Notes: a model not told the origin generated them from the letters alone. A stretch of 64,000 nt of DNA from Psychromonas arctica DSM 14288 (GCF_000482725.1 NZ_AXWP01000001.1:419336-483335), one strand, 5' to 3'. Shown: positions 9,513 to 18,790, counted from the first letter of the stretch. Made by a program: numbers and translations.

Positions 9513-10236
9513 TTATTATCCCTAGTATTTAAGTGAGCTGTAATTATTCAATTTATTGGTTTTTAAAACCGATAAATTGTAATTGTTTAAGTTGAATTAT
9601 CTTTATAAGTTCATACATTGAGTTTTTATCACTATTAAGCTGTTTTTTTGTTAAGTGTTCTTCAATGCACTTTTATTCACAACATGGCATTAAAGAGTAG
9701 TGAGTGTTGTTTACCTTATTGAAGGTAAATATCTATCAATGACTTCACTATTTAACTTAAACGTTGACTAATGTTTATCCAACATTTTCTTAACTCAGAA
9801 TCACCTTAGTTAAAAAATGTTAGTTAAGAATACATTTGTTCATCATCCTTTTTTCAATCAACTCTTTAAGACATAGATTTTCAAAAAACTTTTCAAAACA
9901 CTTTTTGATACATTGGGAGCTTTTCTTTCAAACTATCGCGGATTACTCGTGTGGTGGGTATGTTCGAGAGTTTATTATGAAAAATAAAGCACAGCTCAGT
10001 GGTTATATCGCAGCGGCTCTTGTCATGCTGAGGTAGTGCAGAGGTACTGTTGCGAAACTCTGCAACTTTAAGAATAACTTGTAGATTTTCTAATAGTATA
10101 TTCTCCAATATTTTTTGATAATGTTTCAAATCTTGTGCTGTTTAATGAGAATAAAACAAGGGCTATTATACTTCCCATCAAACATTCATCTAAACATTCA
10201 TTTAAACATAAGACAGACATTTAACGGGAACATATT
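9513..10236. other. Gene-poor stretch with a possible IS6-like end remnant
   Basis: About 720 bp with no supportable gene. Short open frames here on both strands have no recognisable product. Seen: a hairpin TTTACCTT/AAGGTAAA at 9710-9729, and GGTACTGTTGCGAA at about 10042-10055, which resembles the terminal repeat of IS6/IS26-type elements (GGCACTGTTGCAAA) with two differences. No transposase accompanies it, so at most it is a scar. Confidence 0.35.
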
Positions 10237-11262
10237 ATGAAAGCCATTGGATATACTAAATCATTACCTATTACCGACGTTGCATCTTTAACAGACATCG
10301 AGTTACCACAACCTATTGCATCAGGCCGCGACTTATTAATTAAAATCAAAGCGATTGCGGTTAATCCAGCTGATTATAAAGTGCGCTTAAATATGGCACC
10401 ATTAGAAGGCGAACATAAAGTTATTGGTTGGGATGCAGTAGGCGAAGTCGTAGCAACTGGCGACGAAGTATCAAACTTTAAACCAGGTGACACTGTTTAT
10501 TATGCAGGTGATATTACGCGTCAAGGTTGTAATGCTGAATACCAATTAGTTGATGAACGTCTTGTGGGTAACAAACCAAAAAGCTTATCAGATGCTGAAG
10601 CAGCGGCATTACCATTAACGGCGATCACCGCTTATGAAATATTGTTTGAACATCTTGCTATTAAACAACAAAACCCAGATTCAAAAGATGTTTCTAAAGA
10701 AGTTATTTTAGTGGTTGGTGCTGCGGGTGGTGTTGGCTCTATCTTAGTACAGTTAGCTAAAGCCATTACCGGCGCCACTGTTATTGCGACCGCATCACGT
10801 GCTAGTTCTTCTGATTGGGTTAAGAAATTAGGTGCTGATCATGTTGTTGACCATACCAAACCATTATTACCACAAATAGAAGCGTTAGGCCTTGGTTCAG
10901 TAACACATGTTGCTAGTTTAAATAGCACGGATAGTTACTTTGAAAGCTATACAGAGCTACTGGCACCTTTTGGTAAAATAGCGATGATTGATGATCCAGA
11001 AGCGTTGGATGTGACTAAGTTGAAGATGAAAAGTCTTTCACTACATTGGGAATTCATGTTTGCTCGTTCAATGTTTAATGCAGCAGATATGGATGAACAA
11101 AGTAAATTGCTAAACCGTGTAGCAGATTTGATTGACCAAGGCTATATCCAAACAACTTTGGGCCAACACTTAGGCGCGATTAATGCCGAGAACCTACGTT
11201 CAGCGCATGAGCTTTTAGAAACAGGTCGTTCAATTGGTAAGATTGTTTTAGAAGGTTTTTAA
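10237..11262 (+). CDS. Zinc-binding alcohol dehydrogenase family protein (MDR, quinone-oxidoreductase-like)
   Basis: 341 aa, medium-chain dehydrogenase/reductase superfamily. N-terminal GroES-like domain with AVNPADYKVR (about 45-54) and VIGWDAVGEVVATG (about 65-78). Rossmann domain with VVGAAGGVGSILVQLAKA (about 160-177) for NAD(P)H. The pattern fits the YogA-like 'zinc-binding alcohol dehydrogenase family' that acts on quinones or enals. The structural zinc-lobe Cys residues are missing, as usual in that group. GGGA upstream supports the ATG. It is transcribed alone, followed by a long perfect hairpin. Substrate not predictable. Confidence 0.88.
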   Translation: MKAIGYTKSLPITDVASLTDIELPQPIASGRDLLIKIKAIAVNPADYKVRLNMAPLEGEHKVIGWDAVGEVVATGDEVSNFKPGDTVYYAGDITRQGCNAEYQLVDERLVGNKPKSLSDAEAAALPLTAITAYEILFEHLAIKQQNPDSKDVSKEVILVVGAAGGVGSILVQLAKAITGATVIATASRASSSDWVKKLGADHVVDHTKPLLPQIEALGLGSVTHVASLNSTDSYFESYTELLAPFGKIAMIDDPEALDVTKLKMKSLSLHWEFMFARSMFNAADMDEQSKLLNRVADLIDQGYIQTTLGQHLGAINAENLRSAHELLETGRSIGKIVLEGF

Positions 11263-11307
11263 GCGATTTCAAAGCTGGCTATCTTAAAAAAGACTAAAAA
11301 TTATTCT

Positions 11308-11346
11308 GTGCACCTTCATTGTTTGTGTCTAACAATGAAGGTGCAC
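11308..11346 (+). terminator. Perfect 16-bp hairpin after the MDR gene
   Basis: Arms 11308-11323 and 11331-11346 are exact reverse complements (beginning GTGCACCTTCATTG), loop TGTGTCT. The downstream tract is only TTAATTT, so it may be a weak terminator or a transcript-stabilising stem. A second, weaker inverted repeat (AAAGTGGGA/TCCCACTTT with T run) follows at 11386-11430. Confidence 0.6.
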
Positions 11347-11522
11347 TTAATTTACTTATGAATCACATAGTTTAATCATGATACTAAAGTGGGAAGATAA
11401 AGTTGATTTGAACCTGCTCTCCCACTTTTTACTAAATCAGATTTTGTTTTTTGAATCTAAGATTTATTCACAGTATTGCTCTGTAAACAGTCATTTTATA
11501 ACTTAACAATGGGATTTTAATT

Positions 11523-12071
11523 ATGTTACTCGATACACCAATTTGTAATTTTGGCTGGAAAGCCACTGACTTTACATTAACAGATGCCTTTGGTGAGACG
11601 TTCACAATGAGCGAACAACTAGGAGAAAAAGGCTTATTAATTGTCTTCATTTGTAACCATTGCCCATACGTTCAGCGCATTGGCCATCGCCTAGCAGACG
11701 ATGCAAAGTTACTGATTGCAGATGGTATTAATGTATTGGCCATTATGTCTAACGATTATGACAATATAGAAGCTGATTCACCGCAGAATATGAAATTATT
11801 TTCTGAAAAATATGCTTTTACGTTTCCTTATTTAATCGATAAAGATCAGTCAATTGCTAAGCAATATGGTGCAGTATGTACGCCAGACTTCTTTGGGTTT
11901 AATAGCAAAGGTGAACTTCAATATCGAGGACGACTAGACGATGCACGCATGGCTGACGCAGAAAATAGGGTACCTGAACTAATCAATGCAATGCGTTTGA
12001 TAGCTAACACCGGCCAAGGCCCAGAACAGCAAACGCCGAGCATGGGTTGCTCAATAAAATGGCGGGCATAA
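11523..12071 (+). CDS. Thioredoxin-fold / peroxiredoxin-like protein
   Basis: 182 aa, cytosolic (no signal peptide). AhpC/TSA-type fold with the redox motif ICNHCPYV; the CxxC cysteines are C44 and C47. The later TPDFFGF supplies the cis-proline region, and SMGCSIKW near the C terminus is typical of this 'thioredoxin family protein' group. Length is full for the family. GGGA ribosome site eight bases before the ATG. Likely a thiol oxidoreductase or peroxidase; partner and substrate unknown. Stands alone. Confidence 0.88.
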   Translation: MLLDTPICNFGWKATDFTLTDAFGETFTMSEQLGEKGLLIVFICNHCPYVQRIGHRLADDAKLLIADGINVLAIMSNDYDNIEADSPQNMKLFSEKYAFTFPYLIDKDQSIAKQYGAVCTPDFFGFNSKGELQYRGRLDDARMADAENRVPELINAMRLIANTGQGPEQQTPSMGCSIKWRA

Positions 12072-12867
12072 GATTGCTCATTTGATAATGTATATTCTCT
12101 TTAACTTAATTGAATCTCGACAACGACTATTATAACTACAACGACAACAACAAACCAATCCAATAAGAGCCAATGATAGCTATCATTTTATATAAAGAAA
12201 TAGCTATTATGTTAACTATAGAAGTAGGAATGCTTGTTTGATGCTTTCTTAGCTCTTTCTTGATACTAGCTGGTTAGAAAGAAAAAAACACATTCGCATG
12301 ATGACGAGCAAATAGACGTTTTTTGGATCAAAGTGAATATAGTTTTGAATTCTATATATACAACCTTGGGTCGTTTACTCTGCATAGAATTTTAAGCACA
12401 TATTTTCGCTGTGTAGTGGTCACTGTTAATACGAAAGCATTCTGTTTAATACGTCGTTGTAGCTCATTCTTATCTCGTATCATCTGGCTTTTTATACCTT
12501 ACTTACTTACGTACATTTAATTAATAAAATGTATATTTTTAGAATAAAAAACATATGAGAAATATCGAGATGTTCACCTCAGTGATGAATAGTTTAGACT
12601 GTTTAAATCATAATTATCGTCAAATCCGAAGCAGGGTATGTGATTCAAGGTAGATGGTTTGCGGAAGATTCGAGTCGCGAGTTAGGGTAAAGAGAAGCAT
12701 GGTGTTTACCGAATTATCTATTACTTCCTTGATGGGAAGTGACGCTTTTATTTGATCACTATTTATAGCAAATTGCGGAATTGATTTTTAGTGGGTTTGT
12801 TTTTTTTAACTTTTTTAAGTGAGTCTGGCTAATCCATAATTAATCAATATGCGTAATCTCAATTTTT
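12072..12867. other. Non-coding stretch before the first cassette pair
   Basis: About 800 bp, very AT-rich, without a supportable gene. A perfect 16-bp palindrome AATGATAGCTATCATT lies at 12172-12187, roughly 100 bp past the thioredoxin-like gene. It is Fur-box-like in composition but has the wrong internal spacing, so its meaning is open. Confidence 0.35.
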
Positions 12868-13152
12868 TTAGACTCCTACGTAAAAAACATAACCCCTTAC
12901 TCGCTGTAACCCTTTGGATAACACATGCTGCAATATCAACCATAGAAACGACAAGGTAGTTAATATTAAAGTGATTAAGGCATTAATAAATTCACGAACC
13001 TGGGCCAAGATAAAGTCTATTCCTAATAAATCGTTAATGTGAAATGCACTGTTTTGTTCATACTGTTCCTTATAACGACGAAAAGTTAAGGAATAGTTTA
13101 CATCAAGCCAAGGGCAAAGCCCTTTAGGCTCAATAACACAGCCTAATTAGCC
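12868..13152 (-). pseudogene. Possible gene remnant on - strand (unrecognised)
   Basis: A frame of roughly 90 codons runs from about 13150 down to a stop at 12868-12870 with no ATG at its head. It reads like protein, with a polar part (RRYKEQYEQNSAFHINDLLG) followed by a hydrophobic helix (FINALITLILTTLSFLWLIL). It is cut off upstream by stops where the 13.15-13.30 kb repeat begins. This could be the tail of a membrane-protein gene truncated by the cassette insertion, or a chance open frame. Confidence 0.25.
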
Positions 13153-13310
13153 TCACAAACGTCTTTACAACTCAATTTAATCAATCATTTATCGAAAACT
13201 CAATAATCTATTTGAATCTCAATAAAAGATAAAATACTGTGTTTATAGTGGTACAATTTTTATAATTAAAATTCGAGCGAGAATGATAAATTATAAAGCC
13301 TCGTTAGCTG
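13145..13310 (+). repeat. Diverged repeat copy X (mate at 27.2 kb), with attC-like 3' end
   Basis: Shares extended similarity with 27217-27390, for example ACTCAATTTAATCAAT followed by AATCTATTT.AATCTCAA and an ACTGT block. It ends AAAGCCTCGTTAGCTG; GTTAG resembles an attC right core. The same ending (CTCGTTAG or CTCGTTAT) precedes the genes at 25439 and 27410. In all three cases the gene begins 30-45 bases later. Confidence 0.5.
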
Positions 13311-13336
13311 ATAAACCTGGGAAAGGGATTTTAATA

Positions 13337-13573
13337 ATGTTAAAGCAATTTTGCGATCATTGCGGTGAAGAAACTGAGCATAGAGAAATTATCAAGCAGA
13401 AGCCTTCAAAGTACGGTAACAGTAGAAAAGAACAATTTAAAGCTTTCCTATCTGGATTTTTTGCAGGCACAGTGAGCCCCGCTGGAGCTTCGTTAGATCT
13501 CATTGACAGGTATGTTGTTTGTAAAAAATGTGGCCATAAAAAACGAGAAAACCTTGGTGATGAATTTCAATAA
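13337..13573 (+). CDS. Small zinc-ribbon protein in a cassette-like unit
   Basis: 78 aa, unknown function. The N-terminal FCDHCGEETEH (Cys pair CxxC) and C-terminal VVCKKCGHKKREN (second CxxC) should form one zinc ribbon. Between them lies a glycine/alanine-rich hydrophobic stretch (FKAFLSGFFAGTVSPAGASL) that could be a membrane helix or hairpin. The ATG at 13337 has AAAGGGA upstream. The ATG at 13283 in the same frame lies before the attC-like core (13303), outside the presumed cassette, so it was not used. It ends nine bases before attC-like site A, as cassette genes do. Confidence 0.6.
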   Translation: MLKQFCDHCGEETEHREIIKQKPSKYGNSRKEQFKAFLSGFFAGTVSPAGASLDLIDRYVVCKKCGHKKRENLGDEFQ

Positions 13574-13581
13574 CTTAACCA

Positions 13582-13686
13582 CGGAATAAGTTAATTAAAT
13601 GGATGTATTACGGTTATCATCGTCTTTGCAAAAGAAAAAGCCGCAAAAATAACATCAACCTACACGGCAGTTATTAGGGCGCTATG
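13582..13686 (+). other. attC-like site A
   Basis: About 105-bp imperfect palindrome directly after the zinc-ribbon gene. Left arm GAATAAGTTAATTAAATGG, right arm CAGTTATTAGGGCGCTATG. The reverse complement of the right side realigns with the left. Near-identical in layout to site B at 26.06 kb (shared TGGATGTATTACGGTT). The expected GTT of the right core reads GCT, so the site may be inactive. Confidence 0.6.
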
Positions 13687-13718
13687 TTTCTTGGGGGCTG
13701 TGATTTTAATGGGGGACA

Positions 13719-13974
13719 ATGATTTTAATTTTTCTCACAACATTATTAATATATGCGATCATTTCGTCGTTGGCTTGGTTAAAAACAAAAAACGTAGTAT
13801 TTACTGGAGAGACCTTTGCTCTCCTTTAGTGTTACCTTTTTTTGGTTAATTCTTTGATTTTCTGGCTATGGTTTTAGTGGTTTTTATGACGTTGTTATTA
13901 TTTTAATTTCTAGCGCTTTGTTCCTGAACATATGTGCTTCATCCTTGACCGATATTATACAAACTATAAAATAA
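13719..13974 (+). pseudogene. Broken small membrane protein gene (cassette remnant)
   Basis: Begins ATG after a GGGGGA site and reads MILIFLTTLLIYAIISSLAWLK..., then hits TAG after FALL. A one-base frame change restores hydrophobic coding (FFWLIL, stop, FSGYGFSGFYDVVIILISS, then SLTDIIQTIK and stop at 13972). This is the wreck of a small two-to-three-helix membrane protein, in the same orientation as the cassette before it. No family recognised. Confidence 0.5.
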
Positions 13975-14111
13975 ACTCTTATCTTATGATGATTTTAGGT
14001 TTTATATTGGTATTTTTGTTACGAACATATTATGCAATATAGCTTGGATTGATTGAAATACAACGATGCGATTCAGGTACACCACATGCTCTTTAATTCC
14101 ATTATTTTGTA

Positions 14112-14717
14112 CTATCTGGCGCTATAACGGCCCGGTTTATGGTTTATAACCAGTATTAAGTTATAGGAAATAGCACCAACGATGGATAAAGCAATGGCAC
14201 TCAAATCAACAATGAAAACGGCAAGAATAAGAACAATACAATCCACAGCCATTTGAAACTTACCAATGGAGATACCGTGTTTTTTTGCTAAGTATTGCGC
14301 GAGAATAGTGAGGCCACCTAAGCTCGCTTGATGTCTAAATAATCCAAGTAAACCAGATCCCACCAATAATCCGCCAATGAACGCCGCATATATCGGATCC
14401 AAATATTTAAATTGCATAAAAGAAGGGGCGTATTCAACAAAAATAGACAGAAGAAAAACTGAAATAAAGGTTTTTATTGTAAAAGCTAATCCCAGTTGTC
14501 GGTATGACAAATAGTAAAAAGGCAGATTAATAACAAAAAACACATCACTAAATGAATATGAAGAGGCATATTGTCCTAAGAATGCTAAACCCGCCGTGCC
14601 ACCAATAAGTAACCCTGTTGATTTGAAAAATGTAATGCCAAGTGCAGCAAGTAAAGTGCCGATCAGTATGCCTTGAGCATCTTCAAACAATGAGTGTTGA
14701 GCTGATTTTGTAGACAT
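14112..14717 (-). CDS. YitT family membrane protein
   Basis: 201 aa with five to six hydrophobic helices. YitT/DUF161-type pattern: GILIGTLLAALGITFFKSTGLLIGGTAGLAFL at the N terminus, INLPFYYLSYRQLG in the middle, and GGLLVGSGLLGLFRHQASLGGLTILAQYL (residues about 114-142). It lacks the C-terminal cytosolic DUF2179 domain found in many Firmicutes YitT proteins, so it is the short proteobacterial form. Integral inner-membrane protein; transport function assumed but not known. Lone gene. Confidence 0.85.
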   Translation of the reverse strand: MSTKSAQHSLFEDAQGILIGTLLAALGITFFKSTGLLIGGTAGLAFLGQYASSYSFSDVFFVINLPFYYLSYRQLGLAFTIKTFISVFLLSIFVEYAPSFMQFKYLDPIYAAFIGGLLVGSGLLGLFRHQASLGGLTILAQYLAKKHGISIGKFQMAVDCIVLILAVFIVDLSAIALSIVGAISYNLILVINHKPGRYSAR

Positions 14718-15157
14718 AAGGAGCCTAATTATATGTTTGAGAATAAAAACTAAGGATAAATTAATGTACTTTGAATGTTTGAAGCCCTTTAGGTCATTAA
14801 CGACCTATTCCACTTCTTTACAACAAACTATTAAAAATTAAAGAATAATTAGCAACAATTAACAATTAATAGCAATAATTAGACCAATAGTTAATATTCA
14901 ATACCCCACATAACAATGGCGCTAATCTAGTTCTGTTTTAGCTATAAAACAACCTCATTATCAAAGAAAGTTGCATTAATAGGGTGCAACAATCACAAAT
15001 ACTTGCATTGAAATTGCACACGTCACTTTTTAAAGGACTATCTTTCAACATTCCTACGTTAAGAGGGGATGTTCTATTTATTCAAAGTAGTAAAGACATG
15101 AGCATTGCACTATCGAAACAACGGTATGGCAAACAAAGGTATGAATAAGTCAGGTAA
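14718..15157. other. Non-coding stretch upstream of yitT-like gene
   Basis: About 440 bp without a gene. A cluster of TTGCA/TGCAA half-sites lies at 14970-15020, including the perfect inverted repeat GTTGCA-9-TGCAAC (14970-14990). This suggests a protein-binding site about 250 bp upstream of the yitT-like gene, but no regulator gene is adjacent. Confidence 0.35.
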
Positions 15158-15190
15158 TAAAAAAGCAGATACCATTATTGGCATCTGCTT
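15157..15190 (-). terminator. Intrinsic terminator after the MDR gene at 15.3 kb
   Basis: Stem AAGCAGAT / ATCTGCTT (15163-15170, 15183-15190). On the - strand it is followed by a T run (A run 15157-15164 on +). Placed 80 bases past the stop of the gene at 15272. Confidence 0.75.
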
Positions 15191-15271
15191 TACTTAACAC
15201 TTAACTCTTAACACTAAGAACTAAGCACGTAACCTACTAAGCGGTGATGTTTTAGGTCTCTCTACAAGATG

Positions 15272-16399
15272 TTATTTTTGAGGGGTAATGAGGTATTTTT
15301 CACCCGTTGCTTGCTTAGAATAAGCGGCTATTGACTGTAGTTGTAATGCTTCAGACAATGACACTTCATGTGTGTAGTGGCTAGCAAAGGTGGTGGTGAT
15401 TTCATCTGCTACACGTTGTCGCATTGCAGCTACCGTTTCAGTGCCTAATTTACCAAGCGCATTGAATAATAAGAATCCATTCACACCCCAAGCAAAACCA
15501 AAGTTACGATTTATTGTAATAGGACCGCGATTTAATGCGCCATAAATATAAACTTGTTTGAACGTGTCAGAGCCGTAAATAGTATGCTCTTTCATGTCAC
15601 GTGCTGCAGCGACTTCCATACAGTTAAGAATATCACTGGTTAATTGACCACCACCAATCGGATCAAATGCAATCGTTGCACCTGTTTCAATAATTGCTGC
15701 GGTTAAGTCATCAAGGAAAGACTCACTGCTTGAGTTCACAATGTATTTAGCGCCCATGTCGCGTAATAGTGTTTCTTGTTCAGGTTTGCGCACAATATTA
15801 ATTAAATCAATACCGTCTGCAATACAAATACGGTTTAACATTTGCCCGAGATTAGAGGCTGCGGCTGCATGAATTATCGCCTTATGACCTTCTGCTCGCA
15901 TGGTTTCAACCATTGTTAATGCGGTAAGCGGGTTAACAAAAGACGATGCGCCTTGCTTAGCCGTTGTGCCTTCTTTTAATACAAGGCAGCTCTTTATATT
16001 AGCACAATGATATTGGCGATAAGTACCACCACCAATCACTGCAACCATTTTACCCATTAGGGCTTGTGCCGCTGGGGATGGGCCAGCTGCGACTACTGTT
16101 CCAGCACCTTCGTTGCCAACAGGGGTTGCTTTACCAACGCGTGTTTTAAGCGAAGGCATAAACTGAGCTGGTACATCTGCGCTAATAATAGGGTTGTTTT
16201 CTGTACCAGATTGGACTGCCGTTGATAGATCTGCCGCGCTAAATAGAACACCTAGATCTGATGGATTTAAGGGCGCTGCTTCAATGCGAATAACCACTTC
16301 ATCGGCGCTAGGTTGTGGCATCTCGATGTTTTGTAAGGCAAGTGTTAGTTTGTTATCTTCGCTGATAGTTGAAGTCAGTTGAATATTGGTATTTGTCAT
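15272..16399 (-). CDS. Zinc-binding dehydrogenase (MDR superfamily)
   Basis: 375 aa. GroES-like N-terminal domain (AAPLNPSDLG about 42-51; GNEGAGTVVAAG about 95-106) and a Rossmann domain starting KAIIHAAAASNLGQML (about 172-187). The usual GxGxxG of the family is altered to AAAASNLG, as in crotonyl-CoA reductase-like and trans-2-enoyl-CoA reductase-like members. Length and long N-terminal loop fit this subgroup. AGGAGAT ribosome site at good spacing. It lies 120 bases downstream of the glutathione transferase gene on the same strand; the two may form an operon handling electrophiles. Substrate unknown. Confidence 0.85.
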   Translation of the reverse strand: MTNTNIQLTSTISEDNKLTLALQNIEMPQPSADEVVIRIEAAPLNPSDLGVLFSAADLSTAVQSGTENNPIISADVPAQFMPSLKTRVGKATPVGNEGAGTVVAAGPSPAAQALMGKMVAVIGGGTYRQYHCANIKSCLVLKEGTTAKQGASSFVNPLTALTMVETMRAEGHKAIIHAAAASNLGQMLNRICIADGIDLINIVRKPEQETLLRDMGAKYIVNSSSESFLDDLTAAIIETGATIAFDPIGGGQLTSDILNCMEVAAARDMKEHTIYGSDTFKQVYIYGALNRGPITINRNFGFAWGVNGFLLFNALGKLGTETVAAMRQRVADEITTTFASHYTHEVSLSEALQLQSIAAYSKQATGEKYLITPQK

Positions 16400-16522
16400 T
16401 TATATTATCTCCTGCAAATAAGTAAGGTATTAACTAATTATTTTTTGGTTTGGTTATATTTTTATGAATGAACTAATTCAGTAAAAGAATCTTTTTATTT
16501 TCGTTTTAGTGTCATCAAGCAA

Positions 16523-17203
16523 TTACTGTTTAGCCTTTGATGCTCTTATTTGAGCGGTTACTTTTTTAATAAAGTCGGGCATATTTGCTAAGCGATCGGC
16601 TTCAATTTTTTGAGCAATCGAAGATTGACTCATAGACTCATTCCATTCTGTCATTCCTGGAATCTCAGCCAGTACATCCCATTCAAGTTGGCTAGATGCA
16701 AATTTACTGACAATGCTATTAACATAATGTACGTAAATGTCGGCCATAGTGAATTGTTCACCCGCAATCCAAGGTGAAAATTGAGATAAATGACTTATTG
16801 CAGTAATACCACGTTTTAATACTTGGCGTACTTCTGCTTTAACGGGTTCAGGCGCTTCAGTACCGGAAAGTGCATAAGGTATAAAACGTCTGCTTGGCAG
16901 TTCAAAGTAAAGCTCTGCTATTTTCATTATTTGACGCACAACAGCTCGTTCGCCACTGTTTTCAGGGTAGAGTTGAATCTCAGGGTAAGTTTCTTCTAGA
17001 AAGTCACAAATAACACTCGACTCAGAAATATTTAAACCTTCGGCAGTGGTGATAGCAGGTACTTTGCCTACAGGACTGATTGCTAATAATTCTTTGCTGC
17101 CCGCGTAGAGGAGGTTTTCTTGGAATGGTAATTGTTTATAGAGAAGTACATGTTTCACTAGGTTGTAATAGTTACTAGCGGCAAAACCGTGCAAAGTTAT
17201 CAT
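16523..17203 (-). CDS. Glutathione S-transferase family protein
   Basis: 226 aa, two-domain GST. The thioredoxin-like N-terminal part begins MITLHGFAASNYYNLVKHVL. The loop SPVGKVPAI (about 46-54) supplies the cis-Pro and ISESSVICDFLEE (about 62-74) the glutathione-binding Glu-Ser pair. The helical C-terminal part has the conserved FTMADIYVHY (N-cap/hydrophobic staple region). Cytosolic. First gene of a likely two-gene - strand unit with the MDR gene downstream. Two operator-like palindromes lie about 330 bp upstream. Confidence 0.88.
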   Translation of the reverse strand: MITLHGFAASNYYNLVKHVLLYKQLPFQENLLYAGSKELLAISPVGKVPAITTAEGLNISESSVICDFLEETYPEIQLYPENSGERAVVRQIMKIAELYFELPSRRFIPYALSGTEAPEPVKAEVRQVLKRGITAISHLSQFSPWIAGEQFTMADIYVHYVNSIVSKFASSQLEWDVLAEIPGMTEWNESMSQSSIAQKIEADRLANMPDFIKKVTAQIRASKAKQ

Positions 17204-17946
17204 CGTTTACTCTTCTATTTGTAATGGAAAATATTAACTAAAACATCAACAGCAAGCCTTAATATAAGATGGTTGTTAATTGCTTAAAAATGCAATTAAA
17301 GCATTTATATTTAAGACGTTGTAATCGTATTAAGGTTGCAATGTTTAAGCTAAATACATTATTACTGGTTTTAATGTGATGATATATGCTGCTTTATGTG
17401 AATCACTATTGCTTTTAAAGCAATAATAAAGAAAGTTATGCTTAAAAAACATTCAATCATTGATGAAAATCACAACCGTATTTACTTTTTCGTTTATACG
17501 TAATGATCATTGGAATCGAATGGAGACCTGATTTATATTCAGAATATAGTTATTATTCCGAATATAGGCCGTGGCGTTAATATTCATTTAGGTGTGAATT
17601 AGAAGGGGGCTGTATTGTTTGTGCCATTTTAAATAGTGCTCATATTAAATATAAGTTTTATCTATATTGTGTACTAGTAGAAGCATAAGAACATTTAGCT
17701 ATTTTTGTTTTATGAGAAAATTCGGGGTTAGGGGAAATCATCATGCTTACAAATAAAACAGTCATCTAGCACTTGCAGTGGACAGCCCCTGTTGTCATGA
17801 TTGAGCTATTGATAAATAGGCTTTGATAACTGGATTCTGATAAATTGCTTTCCATACGTTGTGAAGGATTCACTGTTAAGTATTCATGCTTAAATAAACA
17901 CCCTTAAATAATGACTCTTAAATAAACAAGCAAAATAGGGAACACA
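17204..17946. other. Long divergent intergenic region with paired palindromes
   Basis: About 740 bp between divergent genes with no supportable gene. Apart from the operator-like pair at 17534-17564 I see only AT-rich DNA and a few short direct repeats (CTTAAATAA at 17890-17925). Confidence 0.4.
17534..17564. promoter_or_regulatory. Two operator-like palindromes, centres 18 bp apart
   Basis: TATATTCAGAATATA (17534-17548) and TATTCCGAATA (17554-17564) share the half-site GAATA/TATTC around an odd central base. Their centres lie on nearly the same helix face. Regulator and target gene unknown; the flanking genes start about 330 bp (GST) and 380 bp (acetyltransferase) away. Confidence 0.35.
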
Positions 17947-18531
17947 ATGAGCTTCTTAGAAAAACTAACTAAACCTGAAGCCTATACTGCGCAGTTTGAA
18001 CCTTCAAACCTTGAACTGCAAAAGCCGGCCAAGCAACTTTGTTGGGAGTTTAATCAAGCACAACCCAATGATGTGGATAAAAAAAGTGCAATATTAGCTA
18101 AGTTATTTGGAACCTATAATGACACAGTGTTTGTAGAACAAACTTTTCGTTGTGACTATGGTTTTAATATCCATTTTCATGGCATTGCACTTATCAATTA
18201 CAATTGTGTGATGCTAGATACTTCTCCAATTAATATTGGTGCCGGGGTATTTATTGCACCTGGCGTGTGCCTTAGTTGTGCAGGGCATTCCATCGATCCC
18301 CAAGAGCGCATAAAAGGGATCATCACATCTGCCCCCATCACGATACAAAATGGAGTCTGGATTGGCGCTAATTCAACGGTTTGTGCCGGAGTCACCATTG
18401 GCAAAGGCAGTATTATTGGCGCGGGCAGTGTCGTCACTAAAGATATTCCAGCTGGTGTTGTTGCGCTAGGCAGCCCTTGTAAAGTGCTGAGAAAAGTCAC
18501 TGAACAAGATCGAATTGAAAAGTGCATATAA
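17947..18531 (+). CDS. Sugar O-acetyltransferase (maltose/galactoside acetyltransferase type)
   Basis: 194 aa, left-handed beta-helix acyltransferase of the Maa/LacA group using acetyl-CoA. The hexapeptide region runs about 70-185: INIGAGVFIAPGVCLSCAGHSIDP (catalytic His of the family in GHSIDP), GVWIGANSTVCAGVTIGKGSIIGAGSVVTKDIPAGVVALGSPCKVLR. N-terminal Mac-type helical domain (about 1-60) present. AGGGAA ribosome site. Lone gene with a GC-rich imperfect hairpin after the stop (18560-18590). Physiological acceptor unknown. Confidence 0.88.
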   Translation: MSFLEKLTKPEAYTAQFEPSNLELQKPAKQLCWEFNQAQPNDVDKKSAILAKLFGTYNDTVFVEQTFRCDYGFNIHFHGIALINYNCVMLDTSPINIGAGVFIAPGVCLSCAGHSIDPQERIKGIITSAPITIQNGVWIGANSTVCAGVTIGKGSIIGAGSVVTKDIPAGVVALGSPCKVLRKVTEQDRIEKCI

Positions 18532-18790
18532 CAAATACTAACAAACGAAAATAGGTACCGCACAGCCGAATCCATTTTGGAGGCTGCACAGGGGCATTTA
18601 ACAATTGATAGCTTAATTAGTAGATAGTCGAGACTGTTGGTTAATAACAATTTTATCTGTAAACAACGTTGATTTGTCTGTTCTCTTATCGCGAGTCTCG
18701 TTAATATGTTATTGATAGCTTAATAATATCGGCATCTACTTTTTTAGTGCCAGTATCCTGTAGCCGCAACTTATAGGAAGTAACCGGAAC

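Noticed and set aside
9836..10129. Short open frames on both strands as genes
   Set aside because: They overlap each other, lack ribosome sites and have no family resemblance.
11308..11346. Miniature transposable element
   Set aside because: The perfect inverted repeat is only 39 bp, has no target duplication and sits just after a stop codon, so a hairpin or terminator is simpler.
12172..12187. Fur box
   Set aside because: AATGATAGCTATCATT is a perfect palindrome, but its half-site spacing differs from Fur sites and no iron gene follows.
12323..12520. 65-residue open frame as a gene
   Set aside because: No start signal and unrecognisable low-complexity product in a gene-poor AT-rich stretch.
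13283..13336. Earlier ATG for the zinc-ribbon gene
   Set aside because: It lies before the attC-like core, and a better ribosome site precedes the ATG at 13337.
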